A stretch of 64,000 nt of DNA, taken from contig NZ_CP065377.1 of NCBI RefSeq assembly GCF_019967995.1, forward strand, positions 1,922,001-1,986,000. The letters run 5' to 3'. The translations under genes and the position numbers were made by a program. Within the stretch, counting starts at the first letter, position 1. Each line of letters begins with the position of its first letter. Of the stretch, positions 9,973 through 18,885 are shown in pieces. The notes beneath the pieces are model-generated. The model was not told the origin of the DNA. It was given only the letters and a program-made list of their open reading frames with translations, and did not search any database. This DNA is from Faecalibacterium prausnitzii. GTDB taxonomy: Bacteria; Bacillota; Clostridia; Oscillospirales; Ruminococcaceae.

Positions 9973-11315
9973 CGCAATCCCTCCCCGGTCAGGCCGTCGT
10001 TGGCCAGCATTCCCTGCAATGCCGCGATCTCGCTGGAGACATCCAGCGCCACATCGCTCAGCAGATTATCGTAGAGGTTGTCATACGCCTGATTGAGCGT
10101 ATGCAGGATGCCCGCGATGTCCCGGCGGATGCTCTCGGCATTATCGCCTTTCTGGCCCTGCACATCGTTGTAGGTGTGCAGGAGCTTGAGGGTGGTCGGG
10201 ATATAGTATTCCGCGAACCGCCGTGCTTTCGGCAGGCTTTCGGGGTGGGCTTCCAGCCAATCGCAGATGGCCTCGGTGGTCTTCTGCATGTGGGCCAGCT
10301 CCTCCACGCCCTGTGCGTCCTGCATGAGCTGCTGCTCCTGCGCCAGCACTTTGGCGAAGCGGCAGGTCGTTTCGAGGTTGAGCGGGGTCTCCTGGGGTTC
10401 CGCCTGCGGTTCGGCCTTGGGTTCCGGCTCTGCCTGCACGGCGGCTCTGGCCTCCTGCGCGGCGCGGTAATCCTCCGCCGTCAGATAGAGTGTTTCCGTT
10501 TTTTCATCCAGCCATCCGTTCAGCCAGCCTTTGCGGATGTATTTTTGCAGCTTCTTCAGCATTTTTTTCCGGTTCTGGTGGACGAGGTCGGCCAGCATCC
10601 GGACCGAAAGGCCCTTGTGGTAGTCGGTGGTATCCGCAAGATCGGCGAACTGCCCCAGCTGCTTTCCGGCTTTCACCCAGGCGGAACCGCAGGCCGTCAT
10701 CCAGCCAAAGCCCGCCGTGACAAGGGCCAGCACGCTGCTGACGATGCCCAGCGCGTTGTAGGCGGTGTTCATAACGTAGTCCGTGCCCGTCATCAGGATG
10801 CCGCCGCCCTCAGTAGCCGACACCACAACGTCAGCCGGCGAAATAATGCCCAACCCCATGAGGCAGCCCAGCGTCCCCAGCCCGAAGATCACCATGAAGG
10901 TGATGCCCACGGCCAGCAGGGCTGCACCGCCGTTCTGGCGCTTTTTGCCGTCTGCACGCAGCAGGTCTACGGGGGTCTGCTCCCCTTTCAGGCCAAAGAT
11001 CTGTCTGGCCCACTGGGGCATCCCGCCCGCGTTCCGGGGCCCGGTTTTCTGTGCCTCCTGCTGGGCTTTGTAATATTCGTTCCGGCTGTTCCGGAGGGCT
11101 TTTCCCGCTTCCGAGATGCCGAAGTTGGCCGCATGGACGGCTGCTTTTCCCACATCCCAGGCCCGGTCGCCGATCTCCATGCCCCGGCCCTCGAAGCCAT
11201 AGCGGAACGCATCGGACATGGTGTCGCCAAACTCACGCAGCTGGTCTTCCAGTTCCCGCTGCACCTGCTGGCCTTCGGTCTCCTTCATCCTATCGTTTTC
11301 ACGATCGTTCATCAA
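9969..11315 (-). CDS. XpaC-like membrane protein (5-bromo-4-chloroindolyl phosphate hydrolysis family)
   Basis: A 448-residue protein. The C-terminal 130 residues match the XpaC pattern, with YYIPTTLKLLHTYNDVQ and then DVALDVSSEIAALQGML near the end. The N-terminal half is soluble and charged. Two or three hydrophobic segments follow at about 135-210, a winged-helix-like stretch with a QNRKKMLKKLQKYIRKGW segment comes next, and then a Glu/Pro/Ala linker. The family is named for an old phosphatase screening phenotype; its real role is unknown, though relatives often neighbour TelA-type toxic-anion resistance genes, absent here. It overlaps recJ by 4 bp and starts 7 bp after the FAD protein gene. 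Function is unassigned. Confidence 0.8.
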   Translation of the reverse strand: MMNDRENDRMKETEGQQVQRELEDQLREFGDTMSDAFRYGFEGRGMEIGDRAWDVGKAAVHAANFGISEAGKALRNSRNEYYKAQQEAQKTGPRNAGGMPQWARQIFGLKGEQTPVDLLRADGKKRQNGGAALLAVGITFMVIFGLGTLGCLMGLGIISPADVVVSATEGGGILMTGTDYVMNTAYNALGIVSSVLALVTAGFGWMTACGSAWVKAGKQLGQFADLADTTDYHKGLSVRMLADLVHQNRKKMLKKLQKYIRKGWLNGWLDEKTETLYLTAEDYRAAQEARAAVQAEPEPKAEPQAEPQETPLNLETTCRFAKVLAQEQQLMQDAQGVEELAHMQKTTEAICDWLEAHPESLPKARRFAEYYIPTTLKLLHTYNDVQGQKGDNAESIRRDIAGILHTLNQAYDNLYDNLLSDVALDVSSEIAALQGMLANDGLTGEGLR

Positions 11316-11322
11316 AATCTTC

Positions 11323-12942
11323 TCACCCTTCTGCCGGACGATACCGGCCGATGATCGCGCGGGCGACCCGCAGGCCGTCCACGGCGGCGCTCATGATGCC
11401 GCCTGCATAGCCCGCGCCTTCTCCGCAGGGGTACAACCCTGCCAGCTGGGCCGATTCCAGATCTTCTTCCCGCTTCAGCCGCACCGGGCTGCTGGTGCGG
11501 GTCTCCAGACCGGTCAGGACCGCGTCCGGCGCGGTGTACCCGGCGATCTTGCGTTCATACGCCCGCAGACCGGCCCGCAGGGTCTCGGCCAGCTCCCCAG
11601 GCAGCAAAGCGCCCAGGTCTGCCGCCACGACGCCCCGGTCGTAGGTCGGCTCCACCGTGCCGATGTGCAGTTCTCCCCGGCCTTCAAGGAAACTCCGGAC
11701 GTTTTCCGCCGGGGCCGCATAGGCTCCTCCGGCGCGGCCCGCCTGATAGGCGTTGGCTTCCAGCTCCCGCTGGAATGCAATGGCCCGGCGCGGGTCATTG
11801 CCGAAATCCTCGGCTCCCACGCTGACCACCACCGCCGCGTTGGCGTTTTTGCCGCTGCGGGCGTGGTAGCTCATGCCGTTGGTCACCACCCGGCCCGCCT
11901 CGCTGGCCGAGGCCACCACCTGCCCGCCGGGACACATGCAGAAGGTGTAAACACACCGGCTGCCCACATGCTGGGACAGCTGGTATTCCCCGCGCGGCAG
12001 CGCCGGGTGGCCCGCCGCCTCGTGGTAAAGGCTCTTTTCGATCGCACTTTGCAGATGCTCCGCCCGGAAGCCCACGCTGAACGGCTTGCACTCCAGCACA
12101 AGGCCGCTGTCCATCAGCATTTCAAAGGTATCCCGCGCCGAGTGGCCGACCGCGAACACCAGCGCCTCGCACGGGAAGCTGCCCTGCGTGGTCTGAACGC
12201 CGACGAGCCTGCCGTCCTTCCGCACAAAGCCGGTCAGGGCCGTGTTGAAATGCACCTCGCCGCCCAGAGATTCGATCTCTTTCCGGATGGAGGTGATGAC
12301 GCCCCGGAGCAGGTCGGTGCCGACATGCGGCTTCTGCTTCCAGGCGATCTCCGCCGGGGCACCATGCTGCAAAAACACTTCGGTGACAAAGCCGCACAGC
12401 GCATCGCCGATGCGGGTGGTCAGCTTGCCGTCCGAAAAGGTGCCTGCACCGCCCTCGCCGAACTGGATGTTCGCGTTCTCGTTGAGCTCGCCGGTAGCGG
12501 AAAAATGCTCCACCGCCTTCACCCGCTCGTCCAGCGCCGGGCCGCGCTCCAGCACGATGGGCCGGTAGCCCTGCCGGGCCAGCAGCAGCGCCGCGAACAG
12601 CCCCGCCGGGCCAAGCCCGCAGACGATGGGCCGATGGGCCAGCGGATCGGTGCCGTTCCGGACGGAAAAATCGGTCCTGCTGCGGAGAGCAACGCAGGGC
12701 GAGGCCCCTGCAAATGCAGATTCCTCACCCTCGTCCTTGAGCGTTACCGCAACGGTATAGACCAGTCTGGGCTGGCCGTGGCGGGCATCCACCGACAGCT
12801 TTGCCACACCGAGATGGGCGGCTTTGCTGCGGGGGATGCGGGCCAGGTGCAGCGCTTTTTCAAAGGCCTGCGGCTCCCCGGCGGAAAGGGGGAGCCTGAT
12901 GTCTCTTACCAAAATCATACGATGATTGCTTTCTTTTTTCAT
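11323..12942 (-). CDS. NAD(P)/FAD-dependent dehydrogenase of the COG2509 type
   Basis: A 539-residue flavoprotein. A short N-terminal domain of about 90 residues precedes the dinucleotide-binding site PIVCGLGPAGLFAALLLARQ and its ERG end. NIQFGEGGAGTFSDGKL is the family's conserved FAD-contact stretch, and YCFHMCPGG-like CMCPGGQVV and GEGAGYAGGI lie in the second half. These proteins are widespread in clostridia and annotated only as uncharacterised FAD-dependent dehydrogenases. The ATG at 12942 is preferred over 12918 because a GCAGGGGG site precedes it. It lies 41 bp after cdaR and 7 bp before the XpaC-like gene. Confidence 0.9.
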   Translation of the reverse strand: MKKESNHRMILVRDIRLPLSAGEPQAFEKALHLARIPRSKAAHLGVAKLSVDARHGQPRLVYTVAVTLKDEGEESAFAGASPCVALRSRTDFSVRNGTDPLAHRPIVCGLGPAGLFAALLLARQGYRPIVLERGPALDERVKAVEHFSATGELNENANIQFGEGGAGTFSDGKLTTRIGDALCGFVTEVFLQHGAPAEIAWKQKPHVGTDLLRGVITSIRKEIESLGGEVHFNTALTGFVRKDGRLVGVQTTQGSFPCEALVFAVGHSARDTFEMLMDSGLVLECKPFSVGFRAEHLQSAIEKSLYHEAAGHPALPRGEYQLSQHVGSRCVYTFCMCPGGQVVASASEAGRVVTNGMSYHARSGKNANAAVVVSVGAEDFGNDPRRAIAFQRELEANAYQAGRAGGAYAAPAENVRSFLEGRGELHIGTVEPTYDRGVVAADLGALLPGELAETLRAGLRAYERKIAGYTAPDAVLTGLETRTSSPVRLKREEDLESAQLAGLYPCGEGAGYAGGIMSAAVDGLRVARAIIGRYRPAEG

Positions 12943-12983
12943 TGCAGCCCCCTGCCTATAGCATGGACGGAGCGGGCTGCGTT

Positions 12984-14285
12984 TTAGTTGCTCTCGATCT
13001 TGCACTGGATGACATAGCTGCCCAGCGCGAAAATTTTGCCGTTGGACGGCACATACAGTCTGCATGCGATGTTCTGCTGGCCGATGGCCACCGCGAAGTC
13101 GTCTGCGTCGATCTCAATGACGACCTGTTCCGGCGTCAGGGCCTCCATCGCGCCCGCCGGGCCGCAAAGGGTCACGTTCATCAGCCGCTCGGTCTCCACC
13201 GTCAGGGTATAGGTGGAGGGCAGGTTGACCACCTGCACACACGCGGCGGGCAGATTCAGGGTCTTGGTCTCCAGTTTGGAGGAATCGAAGCTGACGGTGA
13301 TCGTGGAGATGTTGTCCAGCAGGCGGATATCGCTGGGCAGCTCGATGGGCATTTCATAGACCTTGTTCAGTGAGAAGGTGGACAGGTCGATGGTGCCGAC
13401 GGACAGGGTGGACATCTTGTCGATCTGGCTGGCCGGGCCCGCCACGTTCAGGGTCTTCTTGCTCAGCGTGTAGGTCAGCACCGAGTCGTCAAAATCGCGC
13501 GGGGCGTTGATGAAGCTGACGCTGACGGGCAGCGTGGCCATCTTGTAGACCTGCAGCGTGACCTCCACGCTCGACTCTTCCAGCGTGGTGTACGCGAACT
13601 TGACTTCGCTGCCGCTGTTGGTGTAGAACCGCAGGGCGGTATCGAGGGTGACGGATTCCGTCAGCTCGCCGTTGTGGGTCACCTCGGCGGTGCAGGTGGT
13701 CACCTTGTCGATCTCGGTGCTGGGACCGGAGAGGGTCACGCTCTCCTTCGAAAGCTCCGTCCCATACAAAATATATCCATCGGCAATGGTCAGGTAGTTG
13801 GTGGTCACCGTGATGGGGACCGTCTTTTCCTCCACCACATCAAAGACCACGTCCACGCTGTTGTCGCCGCCCTCGATGGAGACGGTGACGCCGTTCAGCA
13901 GGCCGTTGACGCCCCGCACCTGCAGATGCAGGGTCTTCTCGCCGCTGTCGCGCACACCGGACCAGTCCGGGTAGACGACGAAATCGGATGCCGTGAGGCT
14001 GCCGATGGCGTAGCCGTCGCCGGAAACTTTCAGAGTGACGTATTTTTCCGGGGCGCTGACAATGCTCAGGCCGCGGGAGGTGTACGCGGCGGAGTCGTAG
14101 GTGAAATCCACCGGCACATTGGCGATGGTCTTGGTGGTGCCGGGCTGGACCACGATGGTGACGACCATCCAGGCCACGATGGCACCCACGACGGCCAGCA
14201 GCAACCGGATGCGGCGGTCGTCCAGGATGCTCTTGCTGTGCTGGATGGCAGGCTTTGTGCCGCTCTTGTTCGGCTCGTTGCTCAT
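12984..14285 (-). CDS. cdaR: YbbR-domain regulator of the diadenylate cyclase
   Basis: A 433-residue protein. A cytoplasmic N-terminus of about 28 residues leads into one transmembrane helix (LLLAVVGAIVAWMVVTIVV). Four successive extracellular YbbR repeats of about 85-90 residues follow, recognisable by recurring TLSGP/LNVAGPASQIDK/TLCGPAGAM elements. CdaR binds CdaA through the membrane and modulates c-di-AMP production. The 4-bp ATGA overlap with cdaA supports a coupled complex. The usual third partner, glmM, does not follow; an FAD dehydrogenase takes its place. Confidence 0.95.
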   Translation of the reverse strand: MSNEPNKSGTKPAIQHSKSILDDRRIRLLLAVVGAIVAWMVVTIVVQPGTTKTIANVPVDFTYDSAAYTSRGLSIVSAPEKYVTLKVSGDGYAIGSLTASDFVVYPDWSGVRDSGEKTLHLQVRGVNGLLNGVTVSIEGGDNSVDVVFDVVEEKTVPITVTTNYLTIADGYILYGTELSKESVTLSGPSTEIDKVTTCTAEVTHNGELTESVTLDTALRFYTNSGSEVKFAYTTLEESSVEVTLQVYKMATLPVSVSFINAPRDFDDSVLTYTLSKKTLNVAGPASQIDKMSTLSVGTIDLSTFSLNKVYEMPIELPSDIRLLDNISTITVSFDSSKLETKTLNLPAACVQVVNLPSTYTLTVETERLMNVTLCGPAGAMEALTPEQVVIEIDADDFAVAIGQQNIACRLYVPSNGKIFALGSYVIQCKIESN

Positions 14286-15181
14286 GACTGCTCGTCCTCC
14301 TCTTTCTGGTTCACCCAGCTCAGCAGGCGCTTGACTCTGCCCTTCCAGCTGTTGTCGGTCTTTTCGCTGGCGGTCTCCTTGGGGATCATCTCATCCACCA
14401 GACGGGTGTACAGGGTCTGGCGGTCAAAGTGGCGGATGAGGACGCCGTTCTTGGCCATGGAGATGATGCCCGTCTCTTCGCTGACGACGATGGCGATGGC
14501 GTCGGAGTTCTCCGCGATGCCCAGACAGGCGCGGTGGCGGGTGCCCATATCCTTGCCAAGGTCCAGGTTATTGGACAGCGGCAGTACACAGCCCGCTGCC
14601 TTGATGCGGCCGTTCTCGATGATGGCGGCACCGTCGTGCAGGGGGGTGCCCTCGTAGAAGATGGTGCCCAGCACTTCCAGGTTGACCGCGCTGTTCACCG
14701 GTGTGCCGGTGCGGACGATCTCAGAAAGATTGGTGCTGCGCTCCAGCACGATGAGCGCGCCGGTCTTGGTCTCGGAAAAGCGCTCGGCGGCGTCGCAGAT
14801 GGCAATGATGGCGCTGCGCCAGGCCCCCTTGAAGCTGGGGTCGTTGTAGCGGCCCTTCACATTGAAGAGCTTCGAGGCCCACTGGTCGGTCTGGCCCATC
14901 CGTTCCAACGCACGGCGGATCTCCGGCTGGAACAGCACGACCAGCGTCAGCAGGCCGACCTGCAGCAGCGAGTTGAGCAGCCATGTGACCGTGCGCATGT
15001 TGAGCACGTTCGCCACCAGATAGACGGCCAGCACCAGCAGGGCACCCTTGGCCAGCTGCCCGGCGCGGGTGCGGTTGATGATGCCCAGCAGCTGATAGAT
15101 CAGAAACGCGATGATGATGATATCCAGAAGGTCCGCCAGCTTGAACGTCTGGAAATTCGCGATGATCGAGTTCAGAGTCAT
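14282..15181 (-). CDS. cdaA: Membrane diadenylate cyclase CdaA (DacA)
   Basis: A 299-residue enzyme that joins two ATP into c-di-AMP. Three N-terminal transmembrane helices (about residues 15-90) precede the DAC domain. The catalytic signatures are intact: LHDGAAIIENGRI (DGA motif) and MGTRHRACLGIAE (RHR motif). The C-terminal tail is charged. c-di-AMP controls potassium and osmolyte uptake and wall homeostasis in Firmicutes. The cdaA-cdaR pair lies in the same run as rel, and gdpP and trkHA lie elsewhere in the window. It starts 15 bp after ispDF, so it should be co-transcribed with it. Confidence 0.97.
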   Translation of the reverse strand: MTLNSIIANFQTFKLADLLDIIIIAFLIYQLLGIINRTRAGQLAKGALLVLAVYLVANVLNMRTVTWLLNSLLQVGLLTLVVLFQPEIRRALERMGQTDQWASKLFNVKGRYNDPSFKGAWRSAIIAICDAAERFSETKTGALIVLERSTNLSEIVRTGTPVNSAVNLEVLGTIFYEGTPLHDGAAIIENGRIKAAGCVLPLSNNLDLGKDMGTRHRACLGIAENSDAIAIVVSEETGIISMAKNGVLIRHFDRQTLYTRLVDEMIPKETASEKTDNSWKGRVKRLLSWVNQKEEDEQS

Positions 15182-15196
15182 GAAAGTTTCTCCTGC

Positions 15197-16372
15197 TTAC
15201 AGCGTTTCGATCAGAGCCACCGCATGGACGGCGATGCCCAGCCCCTCGCCGGTAAAGCCCAGATGCTCTTCGGTGGTGGCCTTGACGCTCACGGCGTCCA
15301 GCGGCATCCCGAAGGCTTCGGCCAGTTTTTCGCGCATGGCGGGGATGTAGGGAGCCAGCTTCGGCTTCTGGCAGAGGATGGTGGAGTCGATGTTCTCGAC
15401 CTTCCAGCCGTTCTCCCGGACGATGCGGGCCACATGGCGGGCCAGCATCAGGCTGTCGGCTCCGGCATATTCGGGGTCGGTATCCGGGAAGTGCTTCCCG
15501 ATGTCGCCCAGAGCCGCTGCGCCCAGCACAGCGTCCATGACGGCGTGGGCCAGCACGTCGGCGTCGGAATGGCCCAGCAGGCCCTTCTCATACGGGATCT
15601 CCACACCGCCCAGGATCAGCTTGCGGCCCTCCACGAGACGATGAACATCATAACCATGACCAATGCGCATAGGTTCTCCTTCCTTCTGCTGCGGGCGGGG
15701 CAGGTCCTCCCGCGTGGTGATCTTCAGATTGGCGTAGTCGCCCTGGGTCAGCTGCACCGGGCGTCCGGTCAGCTCGAACAGGCTACAATCGTCGGTGACG
15801 AGGCGGGCCTTTTCTGCGTCCAGCTCTTCCAGCGCAGCCAGATAGGCGGCACGGTCGAAGCACTGGGGGGTCTGCACCGCATACAGTGTGCTGCGGTCGG
15901 GCGTTTCGGCCACCATGCAGGCCTCCGGCACGGTCTTGCCGTCGCCGCGCACAGCCCGCTTGACGGTGTCCTTCACCGGGACCGCCGGGGCCGCGGCCCC
16001 GCAGGCCGCTGCGGCGTAAACGGCCGCCTCGATGACGGCTTCGCTCACAAAGGGGCGGGCTGCATCGTGGACGGCCACAAGGTCGCCGTGCGCCGCCAGC
16101 ACACCGTTCTTCGCGCTCTCGGCGCGGGTGGCCCCGCCGGGCACGACCTGCACCGGCTTTGGGCAGGCCGCAGCCTGCTGCTCCAGAAAGGCGCGGTTCT
16201 TACCCGCCACCAGCACGATCTCATCCACCAGCGGGCACTCCGCAAAGGCGCGGATGCTCCGCTGGACTACGGTCTCCCCGCCCAGATCAAAGCTGAGTTT
16301 GTCGAACCCCATCCGGGTGGAGGAACCTGCGGCCACCAGGACCGCCGTCACACGTTTTTCCACTTCTGACAC
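15197..16372 (-). CDS. ispDF: Bifunctional IspD/IspF of the MEP isoprenoid pathway
   Basis: A 391-residue fusion. Residues 1-230 are the 2-C-methyl-D-erythritol 4-phosphate cytidylyltransferase, with [17 protein letters not shown] and the [12 protein letters not shown] segment. Residues 235-391 are MECDP synthase, beginning [12 protein letters not shown], with [13 protein letters not shown] and IGKHFPDTD metal and substrate sites. The two enzymes catalyse non-consecutive steps of IPP/DMAPP synthesis. The annotated start is GTG; a second in-frame GTG three codons later is equally possible. A strong ribosome-binding site lies directly before the IspF methionine, so free IspF may also be made. 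It heads the eleven-gene run. Confidence 0.95.
   Translation of the reverse strand: MSEVEKRVTAVLVAAGSSTRMGFDKLSFDLGGETVVQRSIRAFAECPLVDEIVLVAGKNRAFLEQQAAACPKPVQVVPGGATRAESAKNGVLAAHGDLVAVHDAARPFVSEAVIEAAVYAAAACGAAAPAVPVKDTVKRAVRGDGKTVPEACMVAETPDRSTLYAVQTPQCFDRAAYLAALEELDAEKARLVTDDCSLFELTGRPVQLTQGDYANLKITTREDLPRPQQKEGEPMRIGHGYDVHRLVEGRKLILGGVEIPYEKGLLGHSDADVLAHAVMDAVLGAAALGDIGKHFPDTDPEYAGADSLMLARHVARIVRENGWKVENIDSTILCQKPKLAPYIPAMREKLAEAFGMPLDAVSVKATTEEHLGFTGEGLGIAVHAVALIETL
15671..15685 (-). promoter_or_regulatory. Internal ribosome-binding site before the IspF half of ispDF
   Basis: The minus strand reads AAGGAAGGAGAACCT and then the in-frame ATG at 15670 that begins the IspF domain. The spacing is about 5 nt after AAGGAG. 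Confidence 0.7.
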
Positions 16373-16428
16373 CTACCCTGTCTTCCGTTTTTCGTGCCTT
16401 CCAGAAAGCACAGAATGATACATTGAAT

Positions 16429-16457
16429 ATTATAGCGTATTGCCCGGCAAACTGCAA
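16429..16457 (-). promoter_or_regulatory. Sigma-A promoter at the head of the ispDF-to-kinase operon
   Basis: Minus-strand TTGCAG, 17 bp, TATAAT. The -35 box lies within a small hairpin (TGCCCGG/CCGGGCA, 16441-16468) downstream of the pgm terminator. Confidence 0.75.
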
Positions 16458-16478
16458 CTGCACCGGGCAATAAAAAAT

Positions 16479-16549
16479 GGAGCTGCCGCAAAACTCTTCG
16501 CATTCCGGCATTGCATCCGCAGTGCCGGAGGGAGTTCTGCAACAGCTCC
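16479..16549 (-). terminator. Intrinsic terminator after phosphoglucomutase
   Basis: Long hairpin with outer arms GGAGCTG and CAGCTCC, extended by GCAGAACTC/GAGTTTTGC pairing, followed on the minus strand by ATTTTTTATT. Confidence 0.8.
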
Positions 16550-16564
16550 AAAAATCGTTTGCTT

Positions 16565-18247
16565 TTACTTCAGGATCGGCTCAATGGCAGCAGCCAGAGC
16601 ATCCTTCTGGGCCTGTGCCTCGGCCAGGTCCTTGCCCAGGGTGGTGAAATAGGTCTTGATCTTCGGCTCGGTGCCGGAGGGACGGACCACGACGGTGGCA
16701 CCGTTCTCCAGCGTGTAGATCAGGACGTTTGCGGCGGGCAGGCCGGTCTCTTCGGGCTTCTTGTAGTCGGTGACCTTGACGACCTTGTGGCCGGCCAGCT
16801 CGGTCAGAGGCTCGTCGCGCAGCTTCTGCATGATGGAAGCCATCTTCTCCATGCCGGTCAGGCCGGGGAACTCGAAGCTGTCCACCTTGTTCAGGTAGCG
16901 GCCATACTGTGCGTAGATTTCCTCCAGACGCTGCTTGATGGAGGAACCGATGCTGCGGTAGTAAGCAGCCATCTCGCAGATGAGCATGGAGCCGATGACG
17001 GCATCCTTATCGCGGACGTAAGGGCCTGCCAGGTAGCCGTAGCTCTCCTCGAAGCCGAAGATGAAGCGGTCCACCTCACCGGCAGCTTCCAGGTTGGCGA
17101 TCTGGTCGCCGATCCACTTGAAGCCGGTCAGGACATTGCGCATCTCCACGCCGTAGTGCTTTGCCACCGCGTCAGCCAGCGGGGTGGAAACGATGGACTT
17201 GACGGCCACGGGGTTCTTGGGCATGGTGCCCTTCTCGATGCGGCCGGCGCAGATGTAATCCAGCAGCAGAACGCCCATTTCGTTGCCGGAGACCAGCTCA
17301 TAGCTGCCATCCGGGCACTTCATGGCGATGCCCACGCGGTCAGCATCGGGGTCGGTCGCCAGCATCAGGTCGGCGCCGGTCTCGGTGGCCAGGTTCAGGC
17401 CCAGCTTCAGGGCCTCGAAGATCTCCGGGTTGGGGTAGGAGCAGGTGGTGAAGTAGCCGTTGGGGTACTCCTGCTCCGGCACGATGGTGATATCGGTGAT
17501 GCCCATATCGTTCAGCACATGGGTCACAGGCACCAGACCGGAGCCGTTCAGCGGGCTGTACACCAGCTTCAGACCGGCCGTCTTGCACAGGCCGGGGCGG
17601 ACCTGACGTGCCTCGATGGCGTCGTACAGAGCCTTCTTGCAGTCATCGCCGACAAAGCGGATGAGGCCCTGCTCCACGCCCTCGGCGAAGGAGATGTACT
17701 TTGCGCCGGTCAGCACATCGGTCTTCTGGATCTCGTCGTAGACGATGGCGGCGGCGTCATCGGTCATCTGGCAGCCATCCGGGCCGTAGGCCTTGTAGCC
17801 GTTGTACTTGGCGGGGTTGTGGGATGCCGTGACCATGATACCGGCGTTGCACTCGTAGTAGCGGGTGGCAAAGCTCAGGGCCGGCACGGGCATCAGGGCA
17901 TCATAGATGCGCACCTTGATGCCGTTGGCTGCCAGAACACCGGCCGCCGTCTTTGCAAAGATGTCGCTCTTCAGGCGGCTGTCATAGCTGATGGCAACGG
18001 TCTGATTGCCGCCCTGGGTCTTGACCCAGTTGGCCAGACCCTGGGTGGCCTGACGGACGACATAAATGTTCATGCGATTGGTGCCAGCACCCAGAACGCC
18101 GCGCAGACCGGCGGTGCCGAACTTCAGGGCCACCGCAAAGCGGTCCTTGATCTCCTCGTCATTTCCCTCGATCCTGGCCAGTTCCGGCTTCAGGTCAGCG
18201 TCTTCCAGATCCGCTGCCAGCCAGCGCTTATACTCATCCAGATACAT
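16565..18247 (-). CDS. pgcA: Phosphoglucomutase/phosphomannomutase
   Basis: A 560-residue alpha-D-phosphohexomutase with four domains. The phosphoserine loop is VTASHNPAKYNGYKAYG (about 140-156), the metal loop is DPDADRVGIA (about 302-311), and the sugar-binding loop is FGFEESYGYL. VVRPSGTEPKIKTYF at the C-terminus is the phosphate-binding loop. Length and motifs match the Bacillus PgcA branch that interconverts glucose-6-phosphate and glucose-1-phosphate for wall and glycolipid precursors. The ATG at 18247 is supported by AAGGTAAGGTG. It has its own strong promoter and terminator. Confidence 0.95.
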   Translation of the reverse strand: MYLDEYKRWLAADLEDADLKPELARIEGNDEEIKDRFAVALKFGTAGLRGVLGAGTNRMNIYVVRQATQGLANWVKTQGGNQTVAISYDSRLKSDIFAKTAAGVLAANGIKVRIYDALMPVPALSFATRYYECNAGIMVTASHNPAKYNGYKAYGPDGCQMTDDAAAIVYDEIQKTDVLTGAKYISFAEGVEQGLIRFVGDDCKKALYDAIEARQVRPGLCKTAGLKLVYSPLNGSGLVPVTHVLNDMGITDITIVPEQEYPNGYFTTCSYPNPEIFEALKLGLNLATETGADLMLATDPDADRVGIAMKCPDGSYELVSGNEMGVLLLDYICAGRIEKGTMPKNPVAVKSIVSTPLADAVAKHYGVEMRNVLTGFKWIGDQIANLEAAGEVDRFIFGFEESYGYLAGPYVRDKDAVIGSMLICEMAAYYRSIGSSIKQRLEEIYAQYGRYLNKVDSFEFPGLTGMEKMASIMQKLRDEPLTELAGHKVVKVTDYKKPEETGLPAANVLIYTLENGATVVVRPSGTEPKIKTYFTTLGKDLAEAQAQKDALAAAIEPILK

Positions 18248-18307
18248 ATTACACACACCTTACCTTTATTGTTTTTGCCAAGGGGCAGTTTTTCCAAACC
18301 TACTTAT

Positions 18308-18336
18308 ACTATAAACGCTTGGCTCGTCTGTGTCAA
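18308..18336 (-). promoter_or_regulatory. Near-consensus sigma-A promoter for phosphoglucomutase
   Basis: Minus-strand TTGACA, 17 bp, TATAGT, giving a leader of about 50-55 nt. Confidence 0.85.
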
Positions 18337-18369
18337 TTCCATATTATGTAAGAAGTTTTGCCAAAGAAA

Positions 18370-18720
18370 TCATACAAATACCACAAATCGCTTCCCAAAA
18401 TCCGCATTTTGGGGCGTTTGCACCGTGTCCGGCGGCGTCAGCAGACAAAATGGCTGGTGCAGGTCGTCCAGAATTTCCAGCCACTGGCCGGGGCCGATGC
18501 CGTTTTCACACAGGTACCGCATCACCCGCATGGCCTGCGGAAAATTCTCCGCCGGGCACAGCACCCGGCTGACCGTGCAGCTCCCGCTCTGTTCCTGTGC
18601 CAGTTCCAGCACGATGCCCATCTCGGTGCGTCGGGCAGAGTAATACAGCGTGTGGGCATGCTGCAGCCCCTCCAGCTCCGAATAAGAGCGGACGTACTGA
18701 CAGAATTCCTTTACGATCAT
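18370..18720 (-). CDS. Small soluble protein of unknown function (DUF6514-like)
   Basis: A 116-residue protein beginning MIVKEFCQYVRSYSELEG, with an alpha/beta appearance and a TLYYSARRTEMGIVLEL core. It resembles small clostridial proteins in the DUF6514 group, an impression from sequence style rather than a search. No signal peptide, membrane segment or catalytic motif is seen. The start has an AGGGAGG site. It is divergent from the ComM gene, and a 5' gap of about 160 bp is shared between the two. Relatives are often found near comM-like or nucleotide genes, but no function can be inferred. Confidence 0.75.
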   Translation of the reverse strand: MIVKEFCQYVRSYSELEGLQHAHTLYYSARRTEMGIVLELAQEQSGSCTVSRVLCPAENFPQAMRVMRYLCENGIGPGQWLEILDDLHQPFCLLTPPDTVQTPQNADFGKRFVVFV

Positions 18721-18745
18721 GGTCTTTCCTCCCTCATTTCACACA

Positions 18746-18774
18746 TTGACATTATCAATACCCCAAACTATAAT
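18746..18774 (+). promoter_or_regulatory. Consensus-like sigma-A promoter for the ComM gene
   Basis: TTGACA, 17 bp, TATAAT. The leader of about 105 nt contains a hairpin (18845-18872; GGGAA/TTCCC with an inner CCACC/GGTGG stem) ending three bases before the GAGGAGG ribosome-binding site. Confidence 0.85.
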
Positions 18775-18885
18775 GAAAATCAAGATGATAATCTGTCGAA
18801 ATTCGAGTTCTGACGATTTCTTAGCCGTTTCTTTGCCAAAAATTGGGAACTTGCCACCATTCGGTGGTTCCCTGAGGAGGATCTT

